In this document: positions 15,557-23,548 of the stretch, in pieces | Layout: every line of letters starts with the position of its first letter | Position numbering within the stretch: the first letter of the stretch is position 1 | Source of the DNA: Homoserinimonas sedimenticola | Lineage (GTDB): Bacteria; Actinomycetota; Actinomycetes; Actinomycetales; Microbacteriaceae | Direction of reading: 5' to 3' | Length of the DNA: 64,000 nt | Assembly: GCF_026094475.1 (NCBI RefSeq) | Contig: NZ_JAPELL010000001.1 | Span: forward strand, 1,636,326-1,700,325 | Translations under genes and position numbers: made by a program | The notes under the pieces: generated by a model | What the model saw: only the letters and a program-made list of their open reading frames with translations | The model's database searches: none | What the model was told of the DNA's origin: nothing

Positions 15557-17155
15557 GTGCCAACCCGCTCCGCGCAGCAAAGCCGCGCCCTCGCGCAGAC
15601 GTTCGGCGGCCTCCTCGGCGTTCCCCTGCGATGCTGGCTGCTGCTCTGGGCGCTCTATGTGCTGCTCGCCCGAGCGGTGGGACCGGCCGCGGGTGCCCTG
15701 CTTGACGCGGCACTCGCCCAAGCGAGGATCCCTGCCCTCACACCGGAGGCCCTGCCAGCGCTCCTCGCGGTGCCGGAGTCATGGCCTGCTGCCGCCGCGG
15801 CGCTTCTCCTGGCCTGCGGTGGCGCCCTCCTCTGGACCGCCACGATCCTCACGGTCGCCGCGGAGCCATCCCGCGACCCCCGCCGCATCGCCCGAGGCGC
15901 GCTTGCAACGATCCGCACCTGGAGGTGGCGGCGGTCCCTGCTCTTCATCCTCCCGATCACCTTCCTCTCCCCGATCCTTCGGGTGCCCGTCTTCGCCCCC
16001 GTGACACGAGACATCGCCCTGCCGCCCTTCATCGGCCGCGAGTTCCTGAAGACGCCGCACACGGGCGCGCTCTGGGTGCTCGGCCTCACGGCCGTCGCCC
16101 TCGCCGTGTTCGCCTCCCTCGTCATCTTGGCTCGGGGGCGCGACCCTCTCGGCGGGCCCCGGCGCTGGTTGCGAGACCACTGGCGCATGACCTTGGTCGT
16201 CGCCGCGATCGCACTCTTCGCGCGGGTGGTTCCGCCGGATGCCGGCATCCTCACCGACGCCCTCATGGTGATCGCCGCCGTCGCGGCGGGCCTCGCCCTC
16301 GTCGGCACCCTGCGCGCCGCTCCCCCGTCCCCGCAGCGGCATCGCACCTCGCCCGCCGTCGCCGCCGCGTCCTTCACGGCGGTCGTCGCGCTCAGCACGG
16401 GAGCATCCGTCGTCACCCCCTACGTCGCTGCCGACGGCCACGAGCCTGAGCAGGAGGACGCCCTCGTCATCGCCCACCGAGGCTTCGTCAGCGGCGGGCC
16501 CGAGAACACGATCCTCGGCCTCGAGGCAGCAGCGCCGCACGAGCCGGACTTCGTCGAGGTCGACGTCATGCAGACCGGCGACGGCGGGATCGTGGCGAGC
16601 CACGACAGCAATCTCGCCGTGCTCGCCGGCGTGCCGCGGAACGTCTACGAGATGACGACCGACGAGGTGACGAGCACGATCATCGAGATGCACGGCCAGC
16701 GCGATGCGATTCCGACCATGACCGACTACGTGCTTCGGGCGAAGCAACTGGGTCTGCCGCTGCTGATCGAGTTGAAGCTCACCGGGCACGAGGTCGGTGA
16801 CTTCCCCACCCAGGTCATCGAGGAGCTCGAGGAGATCGACGGTCTCGAGGGCAACATGTTCCACTCCCTCGACCCCGCCACCGTGCGGGAGCTGGAACGC
16901 GAGCACCCCGAGCTCGACACCGGGCTCACGATTGCCATGCTCCAGGGCGAGTTGCCCGACATCGACTGCGACTTCCTGGTCATCGAACAGTCGTCGATCA
17001 CCCCTGAGATGGTGCAGGCCGCCCACGCGCGGGACATGCCGCTCTACGCGTGGACGGTGAACGACGAGAATGCCATGCGTTCGCTCCTCGACCTCGGAGT
17101 CGACGGCATCGTGACCGACAACCTCGAGGCATCCGCCCTCAGCCCTGCTGGCTAG
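15557..17155 (+). CDS. Membrane-anchored glycerophosphodiester phosphodiesterase
   Basis: Hydrolyses glycerophosphodiesters, probably on the outer face of the membrane. The start GTG at 15557 follows GAGGAG; a weaker ATG lies at 15524. The first 300 residues form about six hydrophobic segments of the GDPD-associated membrane domain. A GDPD barrel follows with VIAHRGF, GPENTILGLEAA and EVDVMQTGDGG, the usual metal and catalytic segments. The last strand carries YAWTVNDENAMRSLLDLGVDGIVTDN. The total is 532 residues, in keeping with the large Gram-positive membrane GDPDs. Confidence 0.9.
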   Translation: MPTRSAQQSRALAQTFGGLLGVPLRCWLLLWALYVLLARAVGPAAGALLDAALAQARIPALTPEALPALLAVPESWPAAAAALLLACGGALLWTATILTVAAEPSRDPRRIARGALATIRTWRWRRSLLFILPITFLSPILRVPVFAPVTRDIALPPFIGREFLKTPHTGALWVLGLTAVALAVFASLVILARGRDPLGGPRRWLRDHWRMTLVVAAIALFARVVPPDAGILTDALMVIAAVAAGLALVGTLRAAPPSPQRHRTSPAVAAASFTAVVALSTGASVVTPYVAADGHEPEQEDALVIAHRGFVSGGPENTILGLEAAAPHEPDFVEVDVMQTGDGGIVASHDSNLAVLAGVPRNVYEMTTDEVTSTIIEMHGQRDAIPTMTDYVLRAKQLGLPLLIELKLTGHEVGDFPTQVIEELEEIDGLEGNMFHSLDPATVRELEREHPELDTGLTIAMLQGELPDIDCDFLVIEQSSITPEMVQAAHARDMPLYAWTVNDENAMRSLLDLGVDGIVTDNLEASALSPAG

Positions 17156-17193
17156 CCCGCCCGCACCTCGAAGGGAGCGGCAAGGAGCATAAA

Positions 17194-17583
17194 CTACTCC
17201 TCCGGCAGCACCGCCACGAGGTCGCACTGCATGAGTGAGCCGCCGTCGAGCTGCGCCGCCATCGCCTGACGGGCGGGGCGACTCGCGGCGTCCGGGAACA
17301 TCGCCAGCCACTCGCGGTTGAGCGCGTCGCGGTCGCGGTAGTCGGCCAACCAGAACGTCATCTTCACGATGTCGTCGGTGCTGCCGCCCGCTGCCTCCAT
17401 CAGTTCGGCGACGTGGGCGAAGACGTTGGCGCACTGCTCATCGAGCGTCGACGGCATCTCGCCCCCAGCAGTGCGACCCGTCAGCACGCCCGAGTAGAGG
17501 AACGGGCCAATCCTGCTCGCCGCCGGGATGGGGTTGCTGTGACTGAAGCCGGGAAGGTAGATGCTCTGCCTGCGGGGCGGCAT
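17194..17583 (-). CDS. RidA/YjgF-family protein
   Basis: A 129-residue homotrimeric-fold protein of the RidA family, which hydrolyses reactive enamines/imines. The start is ATG 17583, one base after the FAH gene stop, with GGAGG at good spacing. Features include GPFLYSGVLTG near residue 25 and the C-terminal MQCDLVAVLPEE. In canonical RidA a conserved Arg sits in RPARQA-like context, present here (SRPARQAMA). It is the last gene of the six-gene catabolic operon. Its presence hints at a nitrogen-containing intermediate (amino-muconate or enamine) in the pathway. Confidence 0.88.
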   Translation of the reverse strand: MPPRRQSIYLPGFSHSNPIPAASRIGPFLYSGVLTGRTAGGEMPSTLDEQCANVFAHVAELMEAAGGSTDDIVKMTFWLADYRDRDALNREWLAMFPDAASRPARQAMAAQLDGGSLMQCDLVAVLPEE

Positions 17584-17584
17584 G

Positions 17585-18439
17585 TCAGGCCTCCGCGACG
17601 ACGCGATTCTCGATCGCGCCGAGACCGTCGATCTCGGCCCGGACGACATCGCCCACCTTGAGCCAGTTGCCCGTGGGGGCGGCGATACCGGCGGGCGTTC
17701 CCGTCGCCAGGATGTCGCCGGGCATGAGCGTCATGACCTGGGTGAGGTACGCGATCTGCTCGTAGATGTCGTAGATCATGTCGTCGGTCTTGTGGCTCTG
17801 GCGAACCTCGCCGTTGACCGTGAGCTGCATGCTCAGGTTGAGCGGGTCGGCGATCTCGTCGTCCGTCGTCAGCCACGGCCCGATGGGGCCGTGCGTGTCA
17901 AAGGACTTGCCGAGCGTGAACGTGGGGGAGCGCTTCTGCAGCCAGTCTCGCACCGAGACATCATTCGTCACGAGGTAACCGGCGATGACCGAGCGGGCGT
18001 TCTCCACAGAGACGTGGCGGCACTTCTGGCCGATCACGACCCCCAGCTCGATCTCGTAGTCCAGCTCCTCCGAGACACTCGGCTTCACGATGTCGTCGAA
18101 GGGCCCGCCGATGCAGGAGACCTGCTTGTTGAACCAGAGCTGGTTGCTCGGGATGGGGATGCCCGCCTGGGCCGCCTCCTCCGCGTGCTTCGCGTAGTTC
18201 ATGCCGATGCCGAGGTACTTCTGCGGGCTGTCAATGGGCGCCTCGAGCACGACGTCAGCGAGCGCGTGGCTCGCGCCATCGGCGGAGACGACTGCCTCCT
18301 TTAGGGAGGGCAGCACCGGCAGGATCGCGCGAAGCGATGTGCCGACGCCGGGGACGTCGGAGATGTCGGTGACGCGGTCGCCGTCGACACGGCCGAGACG
18401 GGAGACGCCGTCTCCGGCGTGGAAGCGAGCGATCTTCAT
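17585..18439 (-). CDS. FAH-family hydrolase / isomerase-decarboxylase
   Basis: Fumarylacetoacetate-hydrolase fold enzyme of 284 residues. Metal ligands are visible as Glu129 and Glu131 (DYEIELGVVIG) and Asp160 (VTNDVSVRDW). The substrate-loop segment GIGMNYAKHAEE is typical. Relatives include HpaG (5-oxopent-3-ene-tricarboxylate decarboxylase/isomerase), acylpyruvases and fumarylpyruvate hydrolase. In this island, which also encodes hydratase and aldolase steps of a meta-pathway, the HpaG-like role is attractive but unproven. It sits 9 bases from the NTF2-like gene and directly before RidA. Confidence 0.88.
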   Translation of the reverse strand: MKIARFHAGDGVSRLGRVDGDRVTDISDVPGVGTSLRAILPVLPSLKEAVVSADGASHALADVVLEAPIDSPQKYLGIGMNYAKHAEEAAQAGIPIPSNQLWFNKQVSCIGGPFDDIVKPSVSEELDYEIELGVVIGQKCRHVSVENARSVIAGYLVTNDVSVRDWLQKRSPTFTLGKSFDTHGPIGPWLTTDDEIADPLNLSMQLTVNGEVRQSHKTDDMIYDIYEQIAYLTQVMTLMPGDILATGTPAGIAAPTGNWLKVGDVVRAEIDGLGAIENRVVAEA

Positions 18440-18448
18440 GGGGATTCC

Positions 18449-18856
18449 TTAGTGGCTCTGAAAGGGGGTGAGTTGGAAGTTGACGAAGCGCCAACCGTCG
18501 GCAGAGCGGTGCAGCACCTGGGTCGCCATCCCGTCGAGCGTCCGCTCGTCACCGGGTGCACCCTCAGGCTGACGCATCCGGTTCGTCAGGCGCCCCGTGA
18601 GGATTGCCACATCGCCGATCACGCGCACCTGGAGGTCTTCCCTCGTGATGTCGATGAACGAGCGGCGACGCTCGATGTGCTCGAGCAGCTCGGCCTTGTT
18701 TTGCGTGAGGCCTGGCGCATGGATGTGCACGAGGCTGTCGTCGAAGATCGCGTCGAGCTCGGCCATGTCCACGTCGATGAGCGCGCGGCGCCGGCGCTCC
18801 TCAAGCGCGAGCACCTGCTCCCTGATCTCGGCGTCGGCGTGCTGCACCGCGCTCAT
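18449..18856 (-). CDS. NTF2-like (SnoaL/DUF4440) protein
   Basis: A 135-residue cone-shaped NTF2 fold: an N-terminal helix (EIREQVLALEERRRRALIDVD), then FDDSLVHIHAPG, and a C-terminal sheet ending WRFVNFQLTPFQ. Members act as small hydratases, isomerases or dehydratases, or as dioxygenase beta-like subunits. No partner alpha subunit is nearby, so a stand-alone enzyme or binding role is likely. Its ATG overlaps the SDR stop by ATGA, placing it firmly in the operon. Confidence 0.82.
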   Translation of the reverse strand: MSAVQHADAEIREQVLALEERRRRALIDVDMAELDAIFDDSLVHIHAPGLTQNKAELLEHIERRRSFIDITREDLQVRVIGDVAILTGRLTNRMRQPEGAPGDERTLDGMATQVLHRSADGWRFVNFQLTPFQSH

Positions 18857-19635
18857 ACGATCCCTCGGTAGGAACCGCCATCGAGCTGCAGGTTCTGCCC
18901 GGACACGTAGCCGGACTGCGCGCTGCAGAGGAAGGCGCAGGCATCGCCGAACTCCTCCGGGCGGCCGAGCCTGCCTGCCGCGATCGTCGACGCGATGCGG
19001 CGGCGGGCCTCGTCGCGGTCGATCCCCTGAGCCGCCATCATCCGCTCGGCCATGAAGTCCTGCCGGGGAGTGTCGAAACGCTCGGGCAGCAGGTTGTTGA
19101 CCGTCACATTGTCGGCGACGACGTCGTTGCTGATCGACTTGCTGATCGCCGTGAGGGCGGCGCGGGCGGAGGTCGAGAGACCCATGTCGTAGGCCGGACT
19201 CTTGACCATCGCCGACGTGATGTTGACGATGCGCCCGAAGCGCCGCTCGCGCATCCCCGGGATGTAGGCCCGCATGAGCTCGACGGCGGGAATCATGTTG
19301 GCGCGTAGAGCGCCGATGAGCGCATCCGGGTCCCAGTCGTCGAGGCATCCCGGCGCAGGACCCGCATTGTTGGTCACGAGGATGTCGACGGCGGGGACAG
19401 CCGCGACGATCGCGGCGATGCCCTCGCTGGTCGTGAGGTCTGCGGCGACCCAATCGACGCGCGACTCGGGAACCTCGCCGCGGAGCTGCTCCACCGCCGC
19501 CGCGAGCTTCACCTCGTCACGCCCGTTGAGGGTGACCGCGACGCCCTCGCGGGCAAGCGAGCGGGCGCACGCATAACCGAGGCCCTGCGAGGATGCAGCG
19601 ACAAAGGCCCTGCGCCCCATGAGTCCGAGATCCAT
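18853..19635 (-). CDS. Atypical SDR lacking the usual YxxxK catalytic pair
   Basis: A 260-residue Rossmann SDR. The cofactor motif is AASSQGLG near residue 13-20, the NAG motif is NNAGPAPG and the end is SGQNLQLDGG. After the Ser strand (VNITSAMVKSP), the position where YxxxK is expected reads LSTSARAAL, so both Tyr and Lys appear replaced. This divergent pattern occurs in a subgroup of SDRs and predicts altered chemistry (for example dehydration/isomerisation) or a different base. The start TAATG shares a base with the monooxygenase stop. Confidence 0.87.
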   Translation of the reverse strand: MDLGLMGRRAFVAASSQGLGYACARSLAREGVAVTLNGRDEVKLAAAVEQLRGEVPESRVDWVAADLTTSEGIAAIVAAVPAVDILVTNNAGPAPGCLDDWDPDALIGALRANMIPAVELMRAYIPGMRERRFGRIVNITSAMVKSPAYDMGLSTSARAALTAISKSISNDVVADNVTVNNLLPERFDTPRQDFMAERMMAAQGIDRDEARRRIASTIAAGRLGRPEEFGDACAFLCSAQSGYVSGQNLQLDGGSYRGIV

Positions 19636-20903
19636 TACTTCGTCTCCCCCCAAGTGCGGTAGCCCGTCGCCTCGCCGGCCTCGAAGCCGGGCCGCGGCTG
19701 GCCGACGAGCGCGTGGTACTTGCTGAAGATCTCGTCGGCCTCGGCGAGCGGCAGCACCTTCTCGATGTCGTCGAAGGGCTTGCCCTCCGTGCGCTCGGCG
19801 ACCATCCGGCGGATGACCTCGTAGCCCTCGCCACGCATGTTGTCGACGATGCGGTTGACCGGCACCCGCCGCTCGTCGTCGTACGCCTTGAACGCCTCGT
19901 GCGGGTCGTCGACCTCCGCGAGCTTCTCCGCGATGACACGCGCGTCCACGATGGCCTGGCACACGCCGTTGCCGCCGCGCGGGTACATGGCGTGGGCAGC
20001 ATCGCCCAGCAGCACGACCCGGCCGTCGACCCAGTTGTCGAGCGGGTAGTGGCGGATGAGCGGGAAGAGGTACACCTCGCGGGCGTCTCGCATGAGCTGC
20101 TGCACATCGAAGTAGTCGATGTCGACCGTGTCGTAGAGCGGGATGACGTCGTCGATCGAGCCGAGCTGGTTCCAGTCCTCGATCGTCTCTTCGGCCTCGA
20201 CCTCGACGACCCAGTTGATCAGCTGCTTGCCGCTGCCCTCGAAGTTGTCGGCGATGGGGTAGATGATCATGGTCGAGATGCGCGGGTCGCCGATGTGCAG
20301 GATGGTGTGCCCGTTGCGGATCGGCTCGCGCAGGGTCGTGCCGCGGTACATCGTGATGCCCGAGTACTCGGGTTCGGCGAGCTCCGGATGCATCTGCTTG
20401 CGGATGGGCGACTTGATGCCGTCGACCGCGATGACGGCCTCGTGCGTCACCCGCTCGCTGCGCCCGTCGGCGTGGACGATGTCGAGCGTGACGCTGTCAG
20501 CATCCTGCGTGTAGCCCGTCACCCGGTGACCGAGCTTGACGGCGTCCTCGCCGAGACGCTCGATCACGGCGCGGTAGAACATCATCTGCAGTTCGCCGCG
20601 GTGCACGAAGCGCTGCTCGTGCAGGTAGCCCATGTGCACGCCACACTTCTCGGCGTAGATCTCCTGGCCATAGTGGTTGTAGAAGATCGAGTCGACCGCG
20701 TCGACCGACATGGCACGGAATTCGTCGAGCAGGCCGAGCTCCTCGATCTCCTTCGTGCCGTAGACCTTGATGTCGACGCCGACACCGAGCGGCTTGAGCT
20801 CCTGAACGGTTTCGTAGATGGTCGGGCGGAAGCCCTTCTGGTGCAGGCGCAACGCCGTGCCCAGACCGCCGGGGCCGGCTCCGATGATGGCGATGTCAAG
20901 CAT
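19635..20903 (-). CDS. PhzS-like FAD-dependent aromatic monooxygenase
   Basis: Group A flavin monooxygenase of 422 residues. The FAD motif is IIGAGPGGLG (6-15). The later FAD-ribityl motif reads LLGDAAHAMYPRGGNGVCQAI, very like PhzS and salicylate/6-hydroxynicotinate hydroxylases. It probably hydroxylates, possibly decarboxylatively, an aromatic or heteroaromatic acid using NAD(P)H and O2. Its ATG lies 8 bases inside the dienelactone hydrolase gene. It is the only evident oxygenase of the minus-strand operon and so a likely upper-pathway enzyme. Confidence 0.9.
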   Translation of the reverse strand: MLDIAIIGAGPGGLGTALRLHQKGFRPTIYETVQELKPLGVGVDIKVYGTKEIEELGLLDEFRAMSVDAVDSIFYNHYGQEIYAEKCGVHMGYLHEQRFVHRGELQMMFYRAVIERLGEDAVKLGHRVTGYTQDADSVTLDIVHADGRSERVTHEAVIAVDGIKSPIRKQMHPELAEPEYSGITMYRGTTLREPIRNGHTILHIGDPRISTMIIYPIADNFEGSGKQLINWVVEVEAEETIEDWNQLGSIDDVIPLYDTVDIDYFDVQQLMRDAREVYLFPLIRHYPLDNWVDGRVVLLGDAAHAMYPRGGNGVCQAIVDARVIAEKLAEVDDPHEAFKAYDDERRVPVNRIVDNMRGEGYEVIRRMVAERTEGKPFDDIEKVLPLAEADEIFSKYHALVGQPRPGFEAGEATGYRTWGETK

Positions 20904-21639
20904 GTGGTGCTCCTTCTGTACTGGGGAAAAGCTCTGCAAGAAAACGTTCTGTCGCCTGCCACGAGCGCTTCGCACTACGGGGGTTGTAGGCGATGACGGC
21001 GGGGTTCGGCGAGTGGGCCGACTTCGGGTTGGTGAAGGCGTGCACGGTGTCGCTGTAGAGATCGAGCTCCCAGTCGATGCCGGCACCGCTCAGGCCCGCC
21101 TGGAGCTCGGCACGCATCGCATCCGTCGCCATGGGATCCTCGGCACCCGTGCAGATGAGCACGCTGGCGGATGCTGTGGCCGCCTCCCAGCCGGGGGCGA
21201 GCAGGTCAAGGCCGGCGTGCACGGCGACGACACCGCGCAGTCTGCCGCCCGTGCGCAGGTGCTCGAGCGCGCTGGAGCCGCCGAAGCAGTAGCCGATGGC
21301 CACGATCGAGTCGGCATCGACCTCCGGCTGAGCTTCGAACGCCTCATGCGCCGCGCGGATGCGGGCGAGCCAGCGCGGGCGGTCACCCACCATCGCCCCG
21401 ATGAGCGGGCCGATCTCCGGCTCGCTCGTCGGAGTCGTGCGCTCGCCCCACACGTCAGCGGCGAACACGGCGAAGCCGAGGCCGGCGTAGCGCTCAGCCA
21501 GCTGCTTCATGTCGTCGCTGAGGCCGAAGGCGTCGTGAATGAGCAGGATGCCGGGTCGGCCCTGCGCCCCCTCCGGTGCGGAGAGGTACCCGATCATCCG
21601 GGTGCCGTCGTGACTGTATTCGATGTCGCGAGTGGTCAT
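20896..21639 (-). CDS. Dienelactone hydrolase family protein
   Basis: Alpha/beta hydrolase of 247 residues with the dienelactone hydrolase nucleophile motif GYCFGG (Cys118), acid Asp168 (TGAEDPM) and His200 (DTVHAF), so the complete Cys-Asp-His triad is present. It hydrolyses lactones or esters in aromatic catabolism. It is the first gene of the six-gene operon, 37 bases downstream of the LysR gene on the same strand. Its overlap with the monooxygenase gene suggests successive steps. Confidence 0.9.
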   Translation of the reverse strand: MTTRDIEYSHDGTRMIGYLSAPEGAQGRPGILLIHDAFGLSDDMKQLAERYAGLGFAVFAADVWGERTTPTSEPEIGPLIGAMVGDRPRWLARIRAAHEAFEAQPEVDADSIVAIGYCFGGSSALEHLRTGGRLRGVVAVHAGLDLLAPGWEAATASASVLICTGAEDPMATDAMRAELQAGLSGAGIDWELDLYSDTVHAFTNPKSAHSPNPAVIAYNPRSAKRSWQATERFLAELFPSTEGAPHA

Positions 21640-21676
21640 GCGCGTCCTCCCCTCAGCGGCGAGGACGCGACAGCCG

Positions 21677-22576
21677 TCAGCCGGTCTCGCCCCGCCGGAA
21701 CCAATCCGTCATGAAGTCGAGAAACACCTTGACTCGCTCGGGCGTCTGACCGCCCGGGCCGTGCACCGCATACAGTGAGCGCGGTGGGGGCGGCAGCTGC
21801 GGCAGCACCTCGACGATCGCCCCGGACGCGAGAGCGGGCAGGGCCGGTCGGCGCGGGATGAGCGCGATGCCGCTGCCCGACTCGACCAGTTGCTCCATCA
21901 CGAGATAGGCATTGGTGGCCACGATCGGATCGTGCACCTTCACCGTCACCTGCTCCTCGCCCATGCCCAAGCGCCAGACGGGGTCGCTCACATGACTGAT
22001 AAGGGTGTGCTGCTGAAGGTCGGCAGGCGTCAAAGGCGTGCCCCGCTCCGCCAGATACTCCGGGGATGCCGCAAGCATGAACGGCAGCTCGGAGACCCGT
22101 CGCACTCTCACGCGGGAGTCCCGCGGGTCGCGCGCATGAAATGCCACGTCGAAGCCCCGATCGAGGAAGTCGTAGAGACGGTCTGAGATACCGCCCAGCT
22201 CCATGCGAACGCGAATGCGCGGATGCTCCTTCACGAAGGCCGCTATCGCCGCTCCCAGGTCGAGCGAGCCGATCCATTTGGGACAGATGACCGAGAGTTG
22301 CCCCTCCGCCGTGTGTTGCCTCCCGGCGAGCTGAGCGTCGGTGTCCTCGATCTCCTGGAGTATCCGCTCGACGAACGCCGCGTACTCGAAGCCCGCTGGC
22401 GTGAGTGTCACGGAGCGCGGCGTGCGATTGACGAGACGCACACCCACCTGGCTCTCCAGATCCGCCACATGGCGAGAGACAAGGGAGGGCGAGATTCCGA
22501 GTTCGGAGGCTGCTCCGCTGAATGTCGAGGATCGGGCGACCGCGGCGAGCGTCTTCATCACGACAAGACGGTCCAC
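21677..22576 (-). CDS. LysR-family transcriptional regulator
   Basis: A 299-residue LTTR. The N-terminal HTH (MDRLVVMKTLAAVARSSTFS, then GAASELGISPSLVSRHVADLE) is followed by an effector domain beginning about residue 90. The GTG at 22576, seven bases from AGAGGG, is preferred; upstream GTG/ATG codons give odd leaders. It is unusual in lying in the same orientation as, and between, the ABC importer and the enzyme genes rather than divergent. It probably regulates this catabolic block in response to a pathway acid. Confidence 0.88.
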   Translation of the reverse strand: MDRLVVMKTLAAVARSSTFSGAASELGISPSLVSRHVADLESQVGVRLVNRTPRSVTLTPAGFEYAAFVERILQEIEDTDAQLAGRQHTAEGQLSVICPKWIGSLDLGAAIAAFVKEHPRIRVRMELGGISDRLYDFLDRGFDVAFHARDPRDSRVRVRRVSELPFMLAASPEYLAERGTPLTPADLQQHTLISHVSDPVWRLGMGEEQVTVKVHDPIVATNAYLVMEQLVESGSGIALIPRRPALPALASGAIVEVLPQLPPPPRSLYAVHGPGGQTPERVKVFLDFMTDWFRRGETG

Positions 22577-22684
22577 ACCCACCCTCTCTCGAGCGTTCGT
22601 TGGCAGGACCCCCGGTCGACGTGACTGCCCTGTCCGCATGGAGCCTACTCTCTTGCGCGACCGACCTCATGTCCTGAGCCGCAC

Positions 22685-23548
22685 TCATGCGGCGGGCGCC
22701 GTTCTGCTCGCCAGTCGATGCGCGCGGCGTTCTTCACGACCCGCGGGGTGCGCGGCGGGCGTCGCGTCGAGCAGGCGCTGCGTGTAGGCATTCTTCGGCG
22801 AGGCGAAAAGTTCCTCCGTCTCGGCCAGCTCCACGAGGCTGCCGTGATTCATGACCCCGACCCGGTGCGCGATGTGCCTGACGACACCGAGGTCGTGGGC
22901 GATGAAGAGGTAGCTGACCCCCGTGAGCTGCTGGAGGTCGGAGAGCAGGTTGATGATCTGGCTCTGCGTGGAGAGGTCGAGCGCGCTGACCGCCTCGTCG
23001 CAGACCACAAGCCGCGGTTCCAGCACGAGTGCGCGAGCGATCGCCACGCGCTGCTGCTGGCCACCCGAGAGCTCATTGGGGAAGCGGCCAAGGTGGTCGC
23101 CTGAGAGCCCCACCATCTCAAAGGCCGCAAGGGAGCGCTCGTGCAGTTCGCTCCGCTTCGTCACGCCATGGCGCCGCAAAGTCATCTCGATCGCATGCGA
23201 CACCAGCTGGCGCGGGTTCAGCGAGGCGCTCGGGTCCTGGAACACCGCCTGCACCTGCTTGCGGTACGACAGCGGCGTCTGCTTGCCCCAGTCAGACAGA
23301 TCCTGGCCGTCGAAGCGGATGCTGCCCTCAAGCACCGGGAGGAGCCGAAGGATCGCGCGTCCCGTCGTGCTCTTGCCAGAGCCGGACTCTCCGACGAGCC
23401 CCAGGGTCTCCCCCGGACGGATGTCAAAGCTCACGCCCTCGACTGCCTTGACGGTGCGCGTGCCGAACGGCCAGGTGCCGCGCGCTTCGTACCCCACAGC
23501 GAGGTTCCTCACCTCGAGAAGGGGGCGGTCGTTCATCGACACCGTCAT
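22685..23548 (-). CDS. Peptide/opine-type ABC transporter ATP-binding protein (DppF-like)
   Basis: A 287-residue ATPase. Walker A is GESGSGKST (53-61), the signature LSGGQQQRVAIARAL and Walker B VVCDEAVSALD, with the oligopeptide-family C-terminal segment (NAYTQRLLDA). The ATG at 23548 overlaps the stop of the permease-ATPase fusion (ATGA) and has GGAGG at seven bases. It is the last gene of the four-gene importer. With no peptidase nearby but many ring-degradation enzymes, the cargo may be an aromatic conjugate rather than a peptide. Confidence 0.93.
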   Translation of the reverse strand: MTVSMNDRPLLEVRNLAVGYEARGTWPFGTRTVKAVEGVSFDIRPGETLGLVGESGSGKSTTGRAILRLLPVLEGSIRFDGQDLSDWGKQTPLSYRKQVQAVFQDPSASLNPRQLVSHAIEMTLRRHGVTKRSELHERSLAAFEMVGLSGDHLGRFPNELSGGQQQRVAIARALVLEPRLVVCDEAVSALDLSTQSQIINLLSDLQQLTGVSYLFIAHDLGVVRHIAHRVGVMNHGSLVELAETEELFASPKNAYTQRLLDATPAAHPAGREERRAHRLASRTAPAA

